Shown in pieces: positions 1-8,642 of a stretch of DNA of 64,000 nucleotides; the stretch's first letter is position 1; each line of letters starts with the position of its first letter. The DNA comes from Agrobacterium vitis (GTDB lineage: Bacteria > Pseudomonadota > Alphaproteobacteria > Rhizobiales > Rhizobiaceae), in assembly GCF_014926405.1 (NCBI RefSeq), contig NZ_JACXXJ020000005.1, positions 2,485,001-2,549,000 of the forward strand. Direction: 5' to 3'. The notes beneath the pieces were generated by a model that saw only the letters and a list, made by a program, of their open reading frames with translations, had not been told where the DNA came from and ran no database searches. Both the position numbers and the translations under genes were made by a program.

Positions 1-531
1 ACGATGGGCAAGACGGCAGCCGATGGGGCTGGTGCGATCTATCATGTGGCGGGCGACAAGGTGACTCGTCTTTATGATAGCATCAGCATTCCCAACGCCA
101 TCTGTTTTTCGCCGGATGGAAGCCTCGGTTACTATGTCGACACGCGGGTCAATACGCTGATGAAGGTCAGTCTCGATCCGGCAACCGGCCTTCCGACCGG
201 GACGCCATCCGTCCATATCGACGGACGCGGCAAGGATGGTGGCATCGACGGTGCGGTCTGCGATGCGGAAGGCGGCTTGTGGAATGCCCGTTGGGGCGTT
301 GGCGCCGTCGATCACTACGATAGAACAGGACAGCACCTGGCGCGCTACCGGCTTCCCGCTGCCCAAACCACCTGCCCGGCCTTTATCGGTGCCAAGGCCG
401 ACCGCCTGTTGGTCACCTCCGCCACCGAAGGGCTCGACGCCGATGGCCTGGCCGCAGATCCCCATGGTGGCAAGACCTTCGTCCTCGATATCGCGGTCAA
501 GGGCAGACACGAGCCAAGCTTCCGCTTGTAA
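1..531 (+). CDS. SMP-30/gluconolactonase family protein, 3' part only
   Basis: The frame is open from the first base to TAA at 529-531, so the 5' part of the gene lies outside the window. The ATG at 4 is internal. The visible 175 residues are the C-terminal half of a six-bladed SMP-30/gluconolactonase/LRE propeller: the family blocks IPNAICFSPDG, a YYVDT strand, DGAVCDAEGGLWNARW and QTTCPAF are all recognisable. Family members are cytosolic, metal-dependent lactonases that open sugar-acid lactones such as glucono- or arabinono-lactone. The exact substrate cannot be told from this half. It may belong to a sugar-oxidation operon upstream, out of view. Confidence 0.85.
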   Translation, partial: TMGKTAADGAGAIYHVAGDKVTRLYDSISIPNAICFSPDGSLGYYVDTRVNTLMKVSLDPATGLPTGTPSVHIDGRGKDGGIDGAVCDAEGGLWNARWGVGAVDHYDRTGQHLARYRLPAAQTTCPAFIGAKADRLLVTSATEGLDADGLAADPHGGKTFVLDIAVKGRHEPSFRL

Positions 532-683
532 AGCCCAGCCTCACACTCCTCAACCCTTGGTCTTTGAACGAGGCGCGCCCCAACTCATTTTTATGCCTAA
601 AGTTCCGTCAATTTGCAGAAATAAAATGCACAATATTATCGGAACTCCTGCCTCTCTCGGGCATTTCACTACCGAGCCGAGCA

Positions 684-738
684 GAGAGCCAGTCACTCAC
701 GCTCATGAAAACACACTTTTCATGAGCGACTAGCTCTC
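684..738. repeat. Extended imperfect hairpin upstream of the PRC-barrel gene
   Basis: An 11-bp perfect inverted repeat (GCTCATGAAAA at 701-711, TTTTCATGAGC at 717-727, loop CACAC) sits inside further pairing: AGTC 691-694 with GACT 728-731 and GAGAGC 684-689 with GCTCTC 733-738. No T-run follows, so it is not a typical terminator. It could be an operator or a structured 5' leader of the gene starting at 781. Confidence 0.55.
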
Positions 739-780
739 CCTCAGTCCGACACGAAACAAAGACCGAAAGGCAGGTTTAAG

Positions 781-1314
781 ATGAACAAGACCCTTAATTT
801 TGTAGCAGCAACCGTACTCATGGGTTCCACTGTTGTCGCGCCAATGGCCTTTGCGCAGAGTGCAACGACACCAGCAACGCCCGGCACCACCACAACTGCT
901 CCAAGCACCGGCACCGCCCCTGCAATGACCACGCCTGGCGCATCGGCTGCCATGGATACCTATCTGACCCAGCAGGGCAGCGACCAGTTGGCCGCATCCA
1001 ACTATGTCGGCCAGAACGTCTATGCTGGTGACAAGAGCATCGGTGAGATCAAGGACCTGATCATGCAGCAGAATGGCGGCCTTGTCGCAGCTGTGATCGG
1101 CGTTGGTGGCTTCTTGGGCATCGGCGAAAAGAATGTCGCCGTTCCCGTTAGCAAGATTACAGTGACCCGTGATGCGCAGAATGCAGACAAGCTGCGTCTG
1201 ACAACGACGGAAACGGCTGAGACGCTGAAGTCCGCTCCGGAATTCAAGACGCTGGAAGAGCAGAAGGCCGATTCAGGCACCACTGCCTCCACGCCGGCAA
1301 CTGTTACCAAGTAA
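781..1314 (+). CDS. Secreted PRC-barrel domain protein
   Basis: This 177-residue protein begins with a Sec signal peptide (cleavage predicted after AFA, residue 25). A Thr/Pro/Ala-rich low-complexity linker follows (about 26-57), then one PRC-barrel domain (about 75-145) with the family core GEIKDLIMQQNGG and a VGGFLGIGEKNVAVP segment. PRC-barrels are small beta-barrel modules; exported single-domain versions are common in rhizobia and have no established biochemical role. An AGG-containing ribosome site precedes the ATG. A strong hairpin lies upstream and a rho-independent terminator directly downstream, so it is probably monocistronic. Function remains unassigned beyond envelope localisation. 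Confidence 0.85.
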   Translation: MNKTLNFVAATVLMGSTVVAPMAFAQSATTPATPGTTTTAPSTGTAPAMTTPGASAAMDTYLTQQGSDQLAASNYVGQNVYAGDKSIGEIKDLIMQQNGGLVAAVIGVGGFLGIGEKNVAVPVSKITVTRDAQNADKLRLTTTETAETLKSAPEFKTLEEQKADSGTTASTPATVTK

Positions 1315-1354
1315 GCATTTAACAGTGGCCCCACAGGCCAGCGTCAATAGAGAG

Positions 1355-1385
1355 AAGGCGGGACCGAAAGGCTCCCGCCTTTTTT
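1355..1385 (+). terminator. Rho-independent terminator after the PRC-barrel gene
   Basis: AAGGCGGGA (1355-1363) pairs with TCCCGCCTT (1373-1381), and the second arm merges into a six-T run (1380-1385). It lies 40 bp after the stop at 1314 and separates this gene from the convergent MFS gene. Confidence 0.85.
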
Positions 1386-1397
1386 ATTGCCCACACT

Positions 1398-2819
1398 TTA
1401 TTTGGCGCTAAGGTTTTCCGCAGTGGCGGCCCCACCTGCCAAGGGCTGCCGATGGCCGGACACATCGGCACCGGCATTCTTGTCCATAAAGATATAGGGA
1501 ATGACGGCGGCCAGCGACAAAAAGGCCACGACGGCAAAGGCCACATGAAAATCGGCAAGATCCAGATGACCACCGGTCAGCATGGTGCTGATCTCCAGAA
1601 CGAAGGCCGCGCAAGCAACGCCGAGCGCCAGACTGATCTGTTGCAACACCGAGGCAATTGAGGTTGCCTGACTGGCCTCGTTATTGTCGATATTGGCATA
1701 GCCCAGCGCATTGGTGCCGGTGAAGAAAAACGAGCGGCAGAAACCAGCCATCAGCAGGAAGAACATCAGCAGCGCATGCGGGGTCTGCGGCGTGAAAAAC
1801 GCGTTGAGAAAGGTGGTCGCGGCGCCGCAGACGCCCGCCACAATCAACACACTGCGAAAACCGGCAGCGGCAAACACCCGGCGCGCCAGGAATTTGGTGC
1901 TGATCGCCCCAATGGCGCCGACAAAGGTGGTCAGCCCGGATTCAAACGGTGTCATGCCGAAGCCGAGTTGCAGCATCAGCGGCATCAGAAAGGGAATGGC
2001 ACCCGCCGAAATCCGAAACAGCGTCCCACCGATCTGGGCGGCGCGAAAGGCCGGTTTGCGAAACAGGGTGAGATCCAGAAGCGGTGCAGGATGGCGCCTG
2101 GCATGCACTATATAAAGAACGCCGCACAACAGGCCGATAACAGTGGCGGCAATACCGACAATCGGCGGCAAGGCTGGCAGGCTCATGACCGACAGGCCGA
2201 AAACGACGCCCGCCGCCGACAGCGAGGTCAGGGCAAATCCGGTCCAGTCGATCGGTGCGGTCTTGATGCGCTCGATTTCCGGCAGGAAAATTGTCGATAG
2301 GACAACGCCCAGCACGCTGATCGGCACATTGATCAGGAAAATCCAGTGCCAGCTAAAATAGGTGGTGATGAAGCCGCCAACCGGCGGACCGGCCAGCGGA
2401 CCGACAAGGGCCGGCATGGTCAGCAGCGCCATGGCCGAGACCAGATCCTCGCGCTTGGTGGTGCGCAGCAGAACCAAACGGCCGACCGGCGTCATCATCG
2501 CGCCACCCATGCCTTGCAAAAACCGGGCGGCGACGAATTCCACCAGCGAGCTGGACATGGCGCAGCAGAGGGAGCCAACGATGAAAACCCCCATCGCCGC
2601 CCGAAAGATCTGCTTGGCCCCGAATTTATCCGCCATCCAGCCGCTGACCGGAATGAAAATGGCGAGCGCCACCATATAAGACGTCAGAGCCAGTTTCAGC
2701 GTGATCGGCCCGACGCCGAGATCGTTGGCAATGGCGGGCAGCGCGGTCGCAATCACCGTGGAGTCCATGTTTTCCATGAACAGGGCCACGGCCAGGATGA
2801 GCGGAACGATGCGATTCAT
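1398..2819 (-). CDS. MFS multidrug exporter, DHA2 (EmrB/QacA) family
   Basis: This protein of about 473 residues has the length and many hydrophobic segments of the 14-TM drug:H+ antiporter-2 family. Helix 1 carries MENMDSTVIATALPAIA, a typical DHA2 motif. Motif A between TM2 and TM3 reads GWMADKFGAK, and motif C is represented by GPLAGPPVGGF, followed by SWHWIFLINVP. It should act in the inner membrane, exporting small amphipathic compounds with the proton gradient. The ATG at 2819 is preferred over an in-frame GTG nine bases upstream because an AAAGAG site is well spaced from it. No MFP partner (EmrA) or local regulator gene is adjacent. Substrate unknown. Confidence 0.88.
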   Translation of the reverse strand: MNRIVPLILAVALFMENMDSTVIATALPAIANDLGVGPITLKLALTSYMVALAIFIPVSGWMADKFGAKQIFRAAMGVFIVGSLCCAMSSSLVEFVAARFLQGMGGAMMTPVGRLVLLRTTKREDLVSAMALLTMPALVGPLAGPPVGGFITTYFSWHWIFLINVPISVLGVVLSTIFLPEIERIKTAPIDWTGFALTSLSAAGVVFGLSVMSLPALPPIVGIAATVIGLLCGVLYIVHARRHPAPLLDLTLFRKPAFRAAQIGGTLFRISAGAIPFLMPLMLQLGFGMTPFESGLTTFVGAIGAISTKFLARRVFAAAGFRSVLIVAGVCGAATTFLNAFFTPQTPHALLMFFLLMAGFCRSFFFTGTNALGYANIDNNEASQATSIASVLQQISLALGVACAAFVLEISTMLTGGHLDLADFHVAFAVVAFLSLAAVIPYIFMDKNAGADVSGHRQPLAGGAATAENLSAK

Positions 2820-3208
2820 GAAGAACACTCTTTAAAGATGGCGGCCATTGGAAATGAAGTTGATATCCCCTTGCGGCATCATCGAAGATCAAATGTCACA
2901 AACAGACCACCAGGCGTACATATCAAGGCCCGACGAAAAGCCCCACCCGGCGCGTCCTTCTAGTCCTCTCATCCCATACCTGACAATCGTTATCGTCCCG
3001 ATAAGCCTGCCGATCACGTACACGTTACGCATTTCCACTCATCGCTTACAAGCCGTCAACTTCGTCGCAATTCATTCTGTTTGCTGGATAATTTTTCCCC
3101 GAAAATCTGGCGAGCCGGAGAAAACATCCCCCACGCCATTGAAACGGCACAGACCCGCCGCTACCTGTTGGAGCTGTAAGCTCTGAAAATGGGGACGAGG
3201 AGGTTGTA
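2820..3208. other. Divergent intergenic region, no gene recognised
   Basis: These 389 bases separate the MFS gene (minus) from the metallo-hydrolase gene (plus) and must hold both promoters. A short plus-strand frame exists but has no homology that I recognise. A good Shine-Dalgarno (AGGAGG, ending just before 3204) serves the downstream gene. No convincing operator or RNA structure was seen. Confidence 0.5.
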
Positions 3209-4195
3209 ATGGTTTCAATGAACAGGCGAACAATGATCGCGGGGGCTGCCTTGGGCGCCTTGTCGGCCCCGGCGCTGATGGCGCGGGCAGCTTTCGCGCA
3301 AGCGGAGACATCGATGGATATTAATCATGCCATGCCCCCGGAGACCCACAGGTTCCAGCTCGGCGGGTTTGAAGTGGTGGTCATCAAGGACGGCACGCGG
3401 GTTTCCGAAAAGCCGGGCGAGACCTTTGGCACCAACCAGAGCCCGGAAACGGTTTCGGCGCTGCTGGAAAAGAATTTCCTGCCGACCGACAAATTCGTCA
3501 ACGGTTTTTCGCCGGTGCTCATCAATACCGGCTCTGATGTCATCCTGTTCGATACCGGCATGGGCGAACAGGGCCGCGCCAATGGTATGGGCAGGCTCAG
3601 TGAAGGCATGATGGCCGCAGGCTATTCGCCCGAAGATGTCACCATCGTCGTCCTCACCCATATGCATGGCGACCATATCGGTGGGTTAATGGAAAAGGGC
3701 AAACCGGCCTTTGCCAAGGCGCGCTATATCGCCGGGCAGCGCGAATATGATTTCTGGACCAATGCCGCCCGGGCAGGAACACCAGCCGAAGGTGGACAAA
3801 AAGCGGTTCTGGCCAATGTGAAGCCGCTGGCTGAAAAAATTACCTTCCTCGGCGATCAAGGTGGCGATGTGGTCTCCGGCATTCGCGGCGAGGCCGCTTT
3901 CGGCCACTCTCCCGGCCATATGATTTTCCATGTCGAATCCAAGGGCAAGCGCCTGCTGCTGACCGCCGACACCGCCAACCATTTCGTGCTGTCGCTGCAA
4001 CGTCCCGATTGGGAAGTGAAATTCGACATGGACAAGGCTCAGGCCGCCGCCACTCGCAAACGGGTGTTCGACATGGCAGCAACCGACAAGGTCGCCTTCC
4101 TGGGCTATCACATGCCCTTCCCCTCGGTCGGCTATGTCGAAACGCTCGATACCGGCTACCGATTCGTGCCGAAGAGCTACCAGTTCGATCTTTGA
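3209..4195 (+). CDS. Tat-exported metallo-beta-lactamase-fold hydrolase
   Basis: The 328-residue protein opens with a twin-arginine type leader (NRRTMIAGAA, residues 5-14, then a hydrophobic stretch and ARAAFA), predicting folded export to the periplasm. The mature part is a metallo-beta-lactamase fold with the zinc motif HMHGDH at 151-156, GHSPGH at 232-237 and TADT with the bridging Asp near 254. Such proteins include lactonases, arylsulfatases and phosphoryl or methyl-parathion-type hydrolases; the sequence does not discriminate between them. AGGAGG lies 5 bases before the chosen ATG. It is divergent from the MFS exporter, so a joint detoxification role is possible but unproven. Confidence 0.88.
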   Translation: MVSMNRRTMIAGAALGALSAPALMARAAFAQAETSMDINHAMPPETHRFQLGGFEVVVIKDGTRVSEKPGETFGTNQSPETVSALLEKNFLPTDKFVNGFSPVLINTGSDVILFDTGMGEQGRANGMGRLSEGMMAAGYSPEDVTIVVLTHMHGDHIGGLMEKGKPAFAKARYIAGQREYDFWTNAARAGTPAEGGQKAVLANVKPLAEKITFLGDQGGDVVSGIRGEAAFGHSPGHMIFHVESKGKRLLLTADTANHFVLSLQRPDWEVKFDMDKAQAAATRKRVFDMAATDKVAFLGYHMPFPSVGYVETLDTGYRFVPKSYQFDL

Positions 4196-4250
4196 TCGCT
4201 TGCGCCGCGCCGCCCGCCGCGCGCCCATTCGGGGCGCGGCGATATTTCCG

Positions 4251-4700
4251 TCACCGTTTGGCGGTGAAAAAGTCCTTTAGCAGAGCGGCAGCCTCAGTCT
4301 CGCCGATCCCGGCATAGACATCCGGCGCATGATGGCAGGTGGGCTGGCTGTAAAAACGCGCACCATGGTCAACACCCCCGCCCTTTTCATCGGGCGCGCC
4401 ATAATAAAGGCGGCGGATACGGGCAAAGGATATCGCTGCCGCGCACATTGTACAGGGTTCCAGCGTCACATAGAGATCGGCGCCTGCCAGCCGCTCATCC
4501 TCCAGAATGGCGCAGGCACGGCGGATCGCCAGGATTTCCGCATGGGCCGTCACGTCCTGCAAGGCACGGGTTTCATTGCCAGCTTGGGCAAGAATGACGC
4601 CGTCCTTGACCAGCACAGCACCAATTGGCACCTCGCCGCGCGCGCCAGCCAGCCGGGCTTCTTCCAGGGCAACATCCATGAAACGGGTTGTCAGCGTCAT
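4251..4700 (-). CDS. tadA: tRNA-specific adenosine deaminase TadA
   Basis: This 149-residue cytidine-deaminase-fold enzyme should convert A34 of tRNA-Arg(ACG) to inosine in the cytosol. The zinc/catalytic motif HAE is at 53-55 and PCTMC at 82-86, matching the H(A)E...PCxxC pattern, and the N-terminal RGEVPIGAVLV is typical of TadA. The ATG at 4700 is chosen. An in-frame GTG at 4718 overlaps the sequence GTGGAAAG that looks like the ribosome site. It is divergent from rluB, a pairing common in rhizobia. The family also contains guanine deaminases, but length and context favour TadA. Confidence 0.93.
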   Translation of the reverse strand: MTLTTRFMDVALEEARLAGARGEVPIGAVLVKDGVILAQAGNETRALQDVTAHAEILAIRRACAILEDERLAGADLYVTLEPCTMCAAAISFARIRRLYYGAPDEKGGGVDHGARFYSQPTCHHAPDVYAGIGETEAAALLKDFFTAKR

Positions 4701-4772
4701 GATGCATGAACTTTCCACTTAACCAAGCCTTCGCGAACTGATAGGACACAGCAAACGACAGGCAAGCAAAAA

Positions 4773-6875
4773 ATGACCGATAAAGAAAAGTTCAAGCGGC
4801 CGGGCAGCAAGCCCGCTGGCCGCCCCTTCAAGACATCTGCCGAAAAACCCGGCAAATCCGGCCCAAAAAGCTTTGGTGCCCAGAAAAAATTTGGCGAAAA
4901 GGCCGATGCGGCACCGCGTGACAAATCGGATGCGGCACCGCGCCCTAGACCTGATGCGGCACCGCGAAAGAGCGCAACACCTGCTGCCAAGACCGGCAGC
5001 GAGGATACGTTGAAGCCGGAACGGATTTCCAAGCTGCTGGCGCGCGCTGGTATCGCTTCGCGCCGCGACGTGGAACGCATGATCATGGAAGGCCGCGTGG
5101 CCGTCAATGGCAAGGTGCTGGACAGCCCGGTGCTGAACGCCACGCTGGCCGACCGGATCGAAGTGGATGGCGAGCCCATTCGCGGCATCGAGCGCACACG
5201 GCTCTGGCTCTATCATAAGCCGTCCGGCCTGGTGACGACCAATTCGGACCCGGAAGGACGCCCGACCGTATTCGACAACCTGCCGGAGGAATTGCCGCGG
5301 GTGATGTCGATTGGCCGGCTCGATATCAATACCGAAGGCCTGCTGCTGCTGACCAATGATGGCGGCTTGGCGCGGGTGCTGGAACTGCCGACCACCGGCT
5401 GGCTTCGCCGCTACCGCGTGCGCGCCTATGGCGAGATCGATCAGGCCAAGCTGGACACGCTGAAGGACGGCATCGCCGTTGACGGCGTGCTCTACGGCGC
5501 CATCGACGCAGTTCTGGACCGCAGCCAGGGCCATAACGTCTGGATCACCATGGGCCTGCGCGAAGGCAAGAACCGGGAAATCAAGAATGTGCTCGGCGCG
5601 CTTGGCCTTGAGGTCAACCGGCTGATTCGCATTTCCTACGGCCCGTTCCAGCTGGGCGACCTGCCGGAATCCCAGGTGCAGGAAGTGCGTGGCCGCATGT
5701 TGCGCGACCAGCTCGGTCCGCGCCTGATCGAGGAATCCAAGGCCAATTTCGACGCGCCGCTCTATTCCAACGCCCCCGCCGAGGAAGAGGATGCGCCTGC
5801 GCCGAAAGCCAAGGCGAAAGCCGAGGAAGGCAATTGGAAGAAGGACACACGGCCAGCCAAACCACGCGGCTTCGACAACCGGGAGGACGCCCGCGAAAAG
5901 GCACTCAGCCGGCTCGACACCCGCCGCGACGGTGCAAAGCCTGCCTTTGGCAGCAAACCCGGATTTGGCAGCAAGCCCGGCTTCAAGGGAAAACCTGCTG
6001 CCGGTCGTGACGGCGACGATGCAGCCCGTGATGGCAAGCCGAAGCGAATGCCGCTTGGCCAGAGCCGTACCGCCAATGTCTGGATGGCACCGGGCGCACG
6101 TCCAGTGTCTGAAAAAAAGGCCGCAACAGACGAAGCTCGCAAAAGCGGACCCCGCGCCCGCCCCGATGGCGCACCGCAGACCAAACGTTACGGCCGCACC
6201 AAGGACGGCGCGCCGACCAAGAGCCTTTCGCGTCACGACCCGGATCGTGGACAGTATGCTGGCAGCGACGATAAGGATTTGCGCGTCAAGGTCAGCCGCG
6301 CCCGCGATGCCGAGGGCGAGTGGATTCGCGCCGAAGGCCCCGACAGCAAACCAGCCGGACGTGGCGGACGCGCTGGCGAAGGCTTTGGCGGCAAGCGGGA
6401 TGGCGCAGATCGTGGTCCCCGTCCCGCATATGGTGACAAACCTGCATATGGTGATCGGCCAGCGCGTGGCGAGCGTCCAGCGCCCAGTGATCGTCCGTCG
6501 CGCGGCCAATGGCCCGCACGTGGAGATCGCCCGGACCGGGGCGAAAGACCTGCTCGCAGCGATGCTCCGGCCCGCAGTGATCGCCCCTATTCCGGTCGCC
6601 CCACCGGAGAAAGAGCCGAGCGGCCAACCGGCGACCGGCCTTATGACGGACGGCCAAAATCCCGTTCCGCTTCCGGCGACAAGCCGTCCTTTGGTGGGAA
6701 GCCATCCTTTGGCGGAAAACCGGCGGGCAAATCCTCGTTTGGTGGCAAACCGTCTTCCGGTGGAAAGCCTGGCTTTGGTGGCAAGCCGGGCGGGAAGCCC
6801 GGTTCTGCCAGACCCGGCTCTACCAGATCAGATGCAGGGCGTGGCCCTTCCTCTGGCTCCAAAGGCAAGAGGTAA
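4773..6875 (+). CDS. rluB: 23S rRNA pseudouridine synthase RluB family, with long basic tail
   Basis: The 700-residue product has an N-terminal basic, low-complexity segment with three DAAPR repeats (about 45-65), an S4 RNA-binding domain (about 82-135) and an RsuA/RluB-type pseudouridine synthase domain (about 143-325) with the catalytic motif GRLDINTEG at 181-189 (Asp184). It should isomerise a uridine in helix 89 of 23S rRNA, like E. coli RluB. Roughly residues 340-700 are an Arg/Lys/Gly/Pro-rich disordered tail with repeats such as FGGKP and GERPA. E. coli RluB is under 300 residues, so the tail more than doubles the protein. It precedes rsmD by 6 bp, so the two are probably co-transcribed. 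Confidence 0.92.
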   Translation: MTDKEKFKRPGSKPAGRPFKTSAEKPGKSGPKSFGAQKKFGEKADAAPRDKSDAAPRPRPDAAPRKSATPAAKTGSEDTLKPERISKLLARAGIASRRDVERMIMEGRVAVNGKVLDSPVLNATLADRIEVDGEPIRGIERTRLWLYHKPSGLVTTNSDPEGRPTVFDNLPEELPRVMSIGRLDINTEGLLLLTNDGGLARVLELPTTGWLRRYRVRAYGEIDQAKLDTLKDGIAVDGVLYGAIDAVLDRSQGHNVWITMGLREGKNREIKNVLGALGLEVNRLIRISYGPFQLGDLPESQVQEVRGRMLRDQLGPRLIEESKANFDAPLYSNAPAEEEDAPAPKAKAKAEEGNWKKDTRPAKPRGFDNREDAREKALSRLDTRRDGAKPAFGSKPGFGSKPGFKGKPAAGRDGDDAARDGKPKRMPLGQSRTANVWMAPGARPVSEKKAATDEARKSGPRARPDGAPQTKRYGRTKDGAPTKSLSRHDPDRGQYAGSDDKDLRVKVSRARDAEGEWIRAEGPDSKPAGRGGRAGEGFGGKRDGADRGPRPAYGDKPAYGDRPARGERPAPSDRPSRGQWPARGDRPDRGERPARSDAPARSDRPYSGRPTGERAERPTGDRPYDGRPKSRSASGDKPSFGGKPSFGGKPAGKSSFGGKPSSGGKPGFGGKPGGKPGSARPGSTRSDAGRGPSSGSKGKR

Positions 6876-6881
6876 GCCGAC

Positions 6882-7442
6882 ATGCGGATCGTTGGTGGAG
6901 AATTTCGGGGGCGTAGCCTTGCCGCGCCCAAGACCGACGCCATCCGGCCGACCATCGACCGGACACGCGAAAGCCTGTTCAACATCCTGATGCATGCCCA
7001 TCCCGAATGTCTTGATGGCACGCGGGTTCTCGACCTGTTTGCGGGAACCGGCGCCATCGGGCTGGAAGCCTTGTCGCGGGGTTGCCGTTCGGCGCTGTTT
7101 GTCGAAAACAGCGTCGAGGGCCGTGGCCTGCTGTGGGAAAATATCGACAATCTTGGCCTGCATGGCCGCGCCAAGATTTTGCGACGCGATGCCACCGACC
7201 TCGGTTCGGTCAGCACGATGGAACCGTTCCACCTGCTGTTTGCCGACCCGCCCTATGGCAAGGGCCTCGGCGAAAAGGCCTTTGCCGCTGCCCACCAAGG
7301 CGGCTGGCTGGTGCCTGGAGCTTTGGCTCTCCTGGAAGAGCGCGCCGATGTCCTGGTCCAGGCGCCCGAAGCCTTCGCTCTGCTGGAAGAGCGGATCTTT
7401 GGCGATACAAGAATTTCATTCTTTACCTATAGACCGGGTTGA
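6882..7442 (+). CDS. rsmD: 16S rRNA (guanine(966)-N2)-methyltransferase RsmD
   Basis: This 186-residue SAM-dependent methyltransferase modifies G966 of 16S rRNA in the small subunit. It shows the N-terminal MRIVGGEFRGR and RPTIDRTRESLFN blocks typical of RsmD, the SAM-binding motif I DLFAGTGAIG at 51-60 and the catalytic ADPPYG at 121-126. Length is normal. The start codon lies 6 bp after rluB and the two form an RNA-modification operon. Confidence 0.95.
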   Translation: MRIVGGEFRGRSLAAPKTDAIRPTIDRTRESLFNILMHAHPECLDGTRVLDLFAGTGAIGLEALSRGCRSALFVENSVEGRGLLWENIDNLGLHGRAKILRRDATDLGSVSTMEPFHLLFADPPYGKGLGEKAFAAAHQGGWLVPGALALLEERADVLVQAPEAFALLEERIFGDTRISFFTYRPG

Positions 7443-7611
7443 AACGGCAGCGCGATTTCTTAAATCCGCTGCGATATAGAGTTTGTCAGAGAAAAGCAGT
7501 CTCCGATTTCACAAGACGCTTCGGGCTGCTTTCTCGCATTTTTCTTGCATATCCGACAGAAAGCCAATCGATGCTTGTGTTGGAAATGCTCCAAAAGGTC
7601 CGTTTGAAATC

Positions 7612-8490
7612 ATGCCGCAGGATGTCCAATCCCATAAATCCCTCGTTGAGGTAGGACCCAGCACGCCGACGGTTGCCGTGGCACTGGGGGCTGGCGGCGC
7701 GCGGGGCCTTGCCCATATTCATGTGCTGGAAGCCCTTGAGGAAATGGGGATCGAGCCGGTGGCGATTGCCGGTTCCTCCATCGGTGCGATTATCGGGGCT
7801 GGCAAGGCTGCAGGCATGTCGGCAGCCGAAATGCGCGACCATGCGCTGGAAACCGTCGGCAAGCGCAATGAAGTGTTCAAGCGGATCTGGGGCCTGCGCC
7901 CGCCGACCATGCGCCATGCCATTGGCGGGTTCCGGCTCGGACAGTTCAATCTGGAGCGTATTCTGCGCGCCTTCTTGCCATCCCGCATTCCCGATGATTT
8001 TTCGGGCCTTGGCATTCCTCTGAAAGTGATCTCCACCGATTATTACGGCCATTGCGAACAGGTCAGCGAAGACGGCGATCTCTATCAGGCGCTGGCCGCC
8101 TCCGCCGCTATTCCCGCCCTGTTCATGCCTGTCATGCTGAACGGGCGGCTGATGATCGATGGCGGCATCTTCAATCCCGTGCCTTATGAACATCTGATGG
8201 GCCTTGCCGATATCGTCATCGGCATCGACATCGTCGGCGGCCCGGTCGGAGTGGACGACATACCGAACCGCATCGACAGCCTGTTCGGCGCCTCTCAGCT
8301 GATGATGCAATCGCATCTGGCACTCAAACTCAAGCTTGGCCCACCGGCAATTTTCCTGCGCCCACCGGTCAATGGTTTTGGCGTGATGGATTTCATGAAG
8401 GCCAAGCAGATCTTCGAGGTATCAGCCCCTGTCAAAGACGAGGTCAAGCGGGCCTTGGAGGCGCAATTTGCGCTTCTCGCCCAGCGCTAG
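7612..8490 (+). CDS. Patatin-like phospholipase (RssA-type)
   Basis: The 292-residue protein is a patatin-family serine acyl hydrolase. The oxyanion-hole loop GAGGARG is at 26-32, the nucleophile elbow GSSIG at 54-58 (Ser56) and the catalytic Asp in DGG at 183-185, giving the Ser-Asp dyad. No signal peptide or membrane helix is evident, so it is likely cytosolic or peripheral and acts on phospholipid or acylated substrates. The ATG at 7612 is preferred; the frame is open to a TTG at 7483, but that stretch lacks family similarity. The stop codon lies at the edge of a palindromic repeat. Confidence 0.88.
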   Translation: MPQDVQSHKSLVEVGPSTPTVAVALGAGGARGLAHIHVLEALEEMGIEPVAIAGSSIGAIIGAGKAAGMSAAEMRDHALETVGKRNEVFKRIWGLRPPTMRHAIGGFRLGQFNLERILRAFLPSRIPDDFSGLGIPLKVISTDYYGHCEQVSEDGDLYQALAASAAIPALFMPVMLNGRLMIDGGIFNPVPYEHLMGLADIVIGIDIVGGPVGVDDIPNRIDSLFGASQLMMQSHLALKLKLGPPAIFLRPPVNGFGVMDFMKAKQIFEVSAPVKDEVKRALEAQFALLAQR

Positions 8491-8642
8491 AGCATGTCGC
8501 GTTCAACTGGGATCAGTTGAACGATAACGTACATGCGCAAAAAAAGATAAAGCGCGACTCTGCCGAATCCAATAAAACGCGCCGCGCTTTAGAGTCCGCC
8601 TTTTCGGGAAAACCGGGTTCCACTTTTCCGAAGGCAAACTCT
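8491..8642. repeat. Mosaic palindromic intergenic repeat (rhizobial type)
   Basis: Between two convergent genes lie nested inverted repeats: GTTCAACTG (8501-8509) with CAGTTGAAC (8514-8522), flanked by GCATGT (8492-8497) and ACATGC (8531-8536); then TAAAGCGCG (8548-8556) with CGCGCTTTA (8583-8591). The general pattern resembles the dispersed extragenic elements of Rhizobium and Agrobacterium genomes. It may also work as a bidirectional transcription stop. Confidence 0.6.

Noticed and set aside
4719..6509. Very long open frame antisense to rluB (almost 600 codons)
   Set aside because: It is antisense to a well-supported gene; GC-rich third positions keep the opposite frame open. The translation is Ala/Gly/Arg-rich without any known family.
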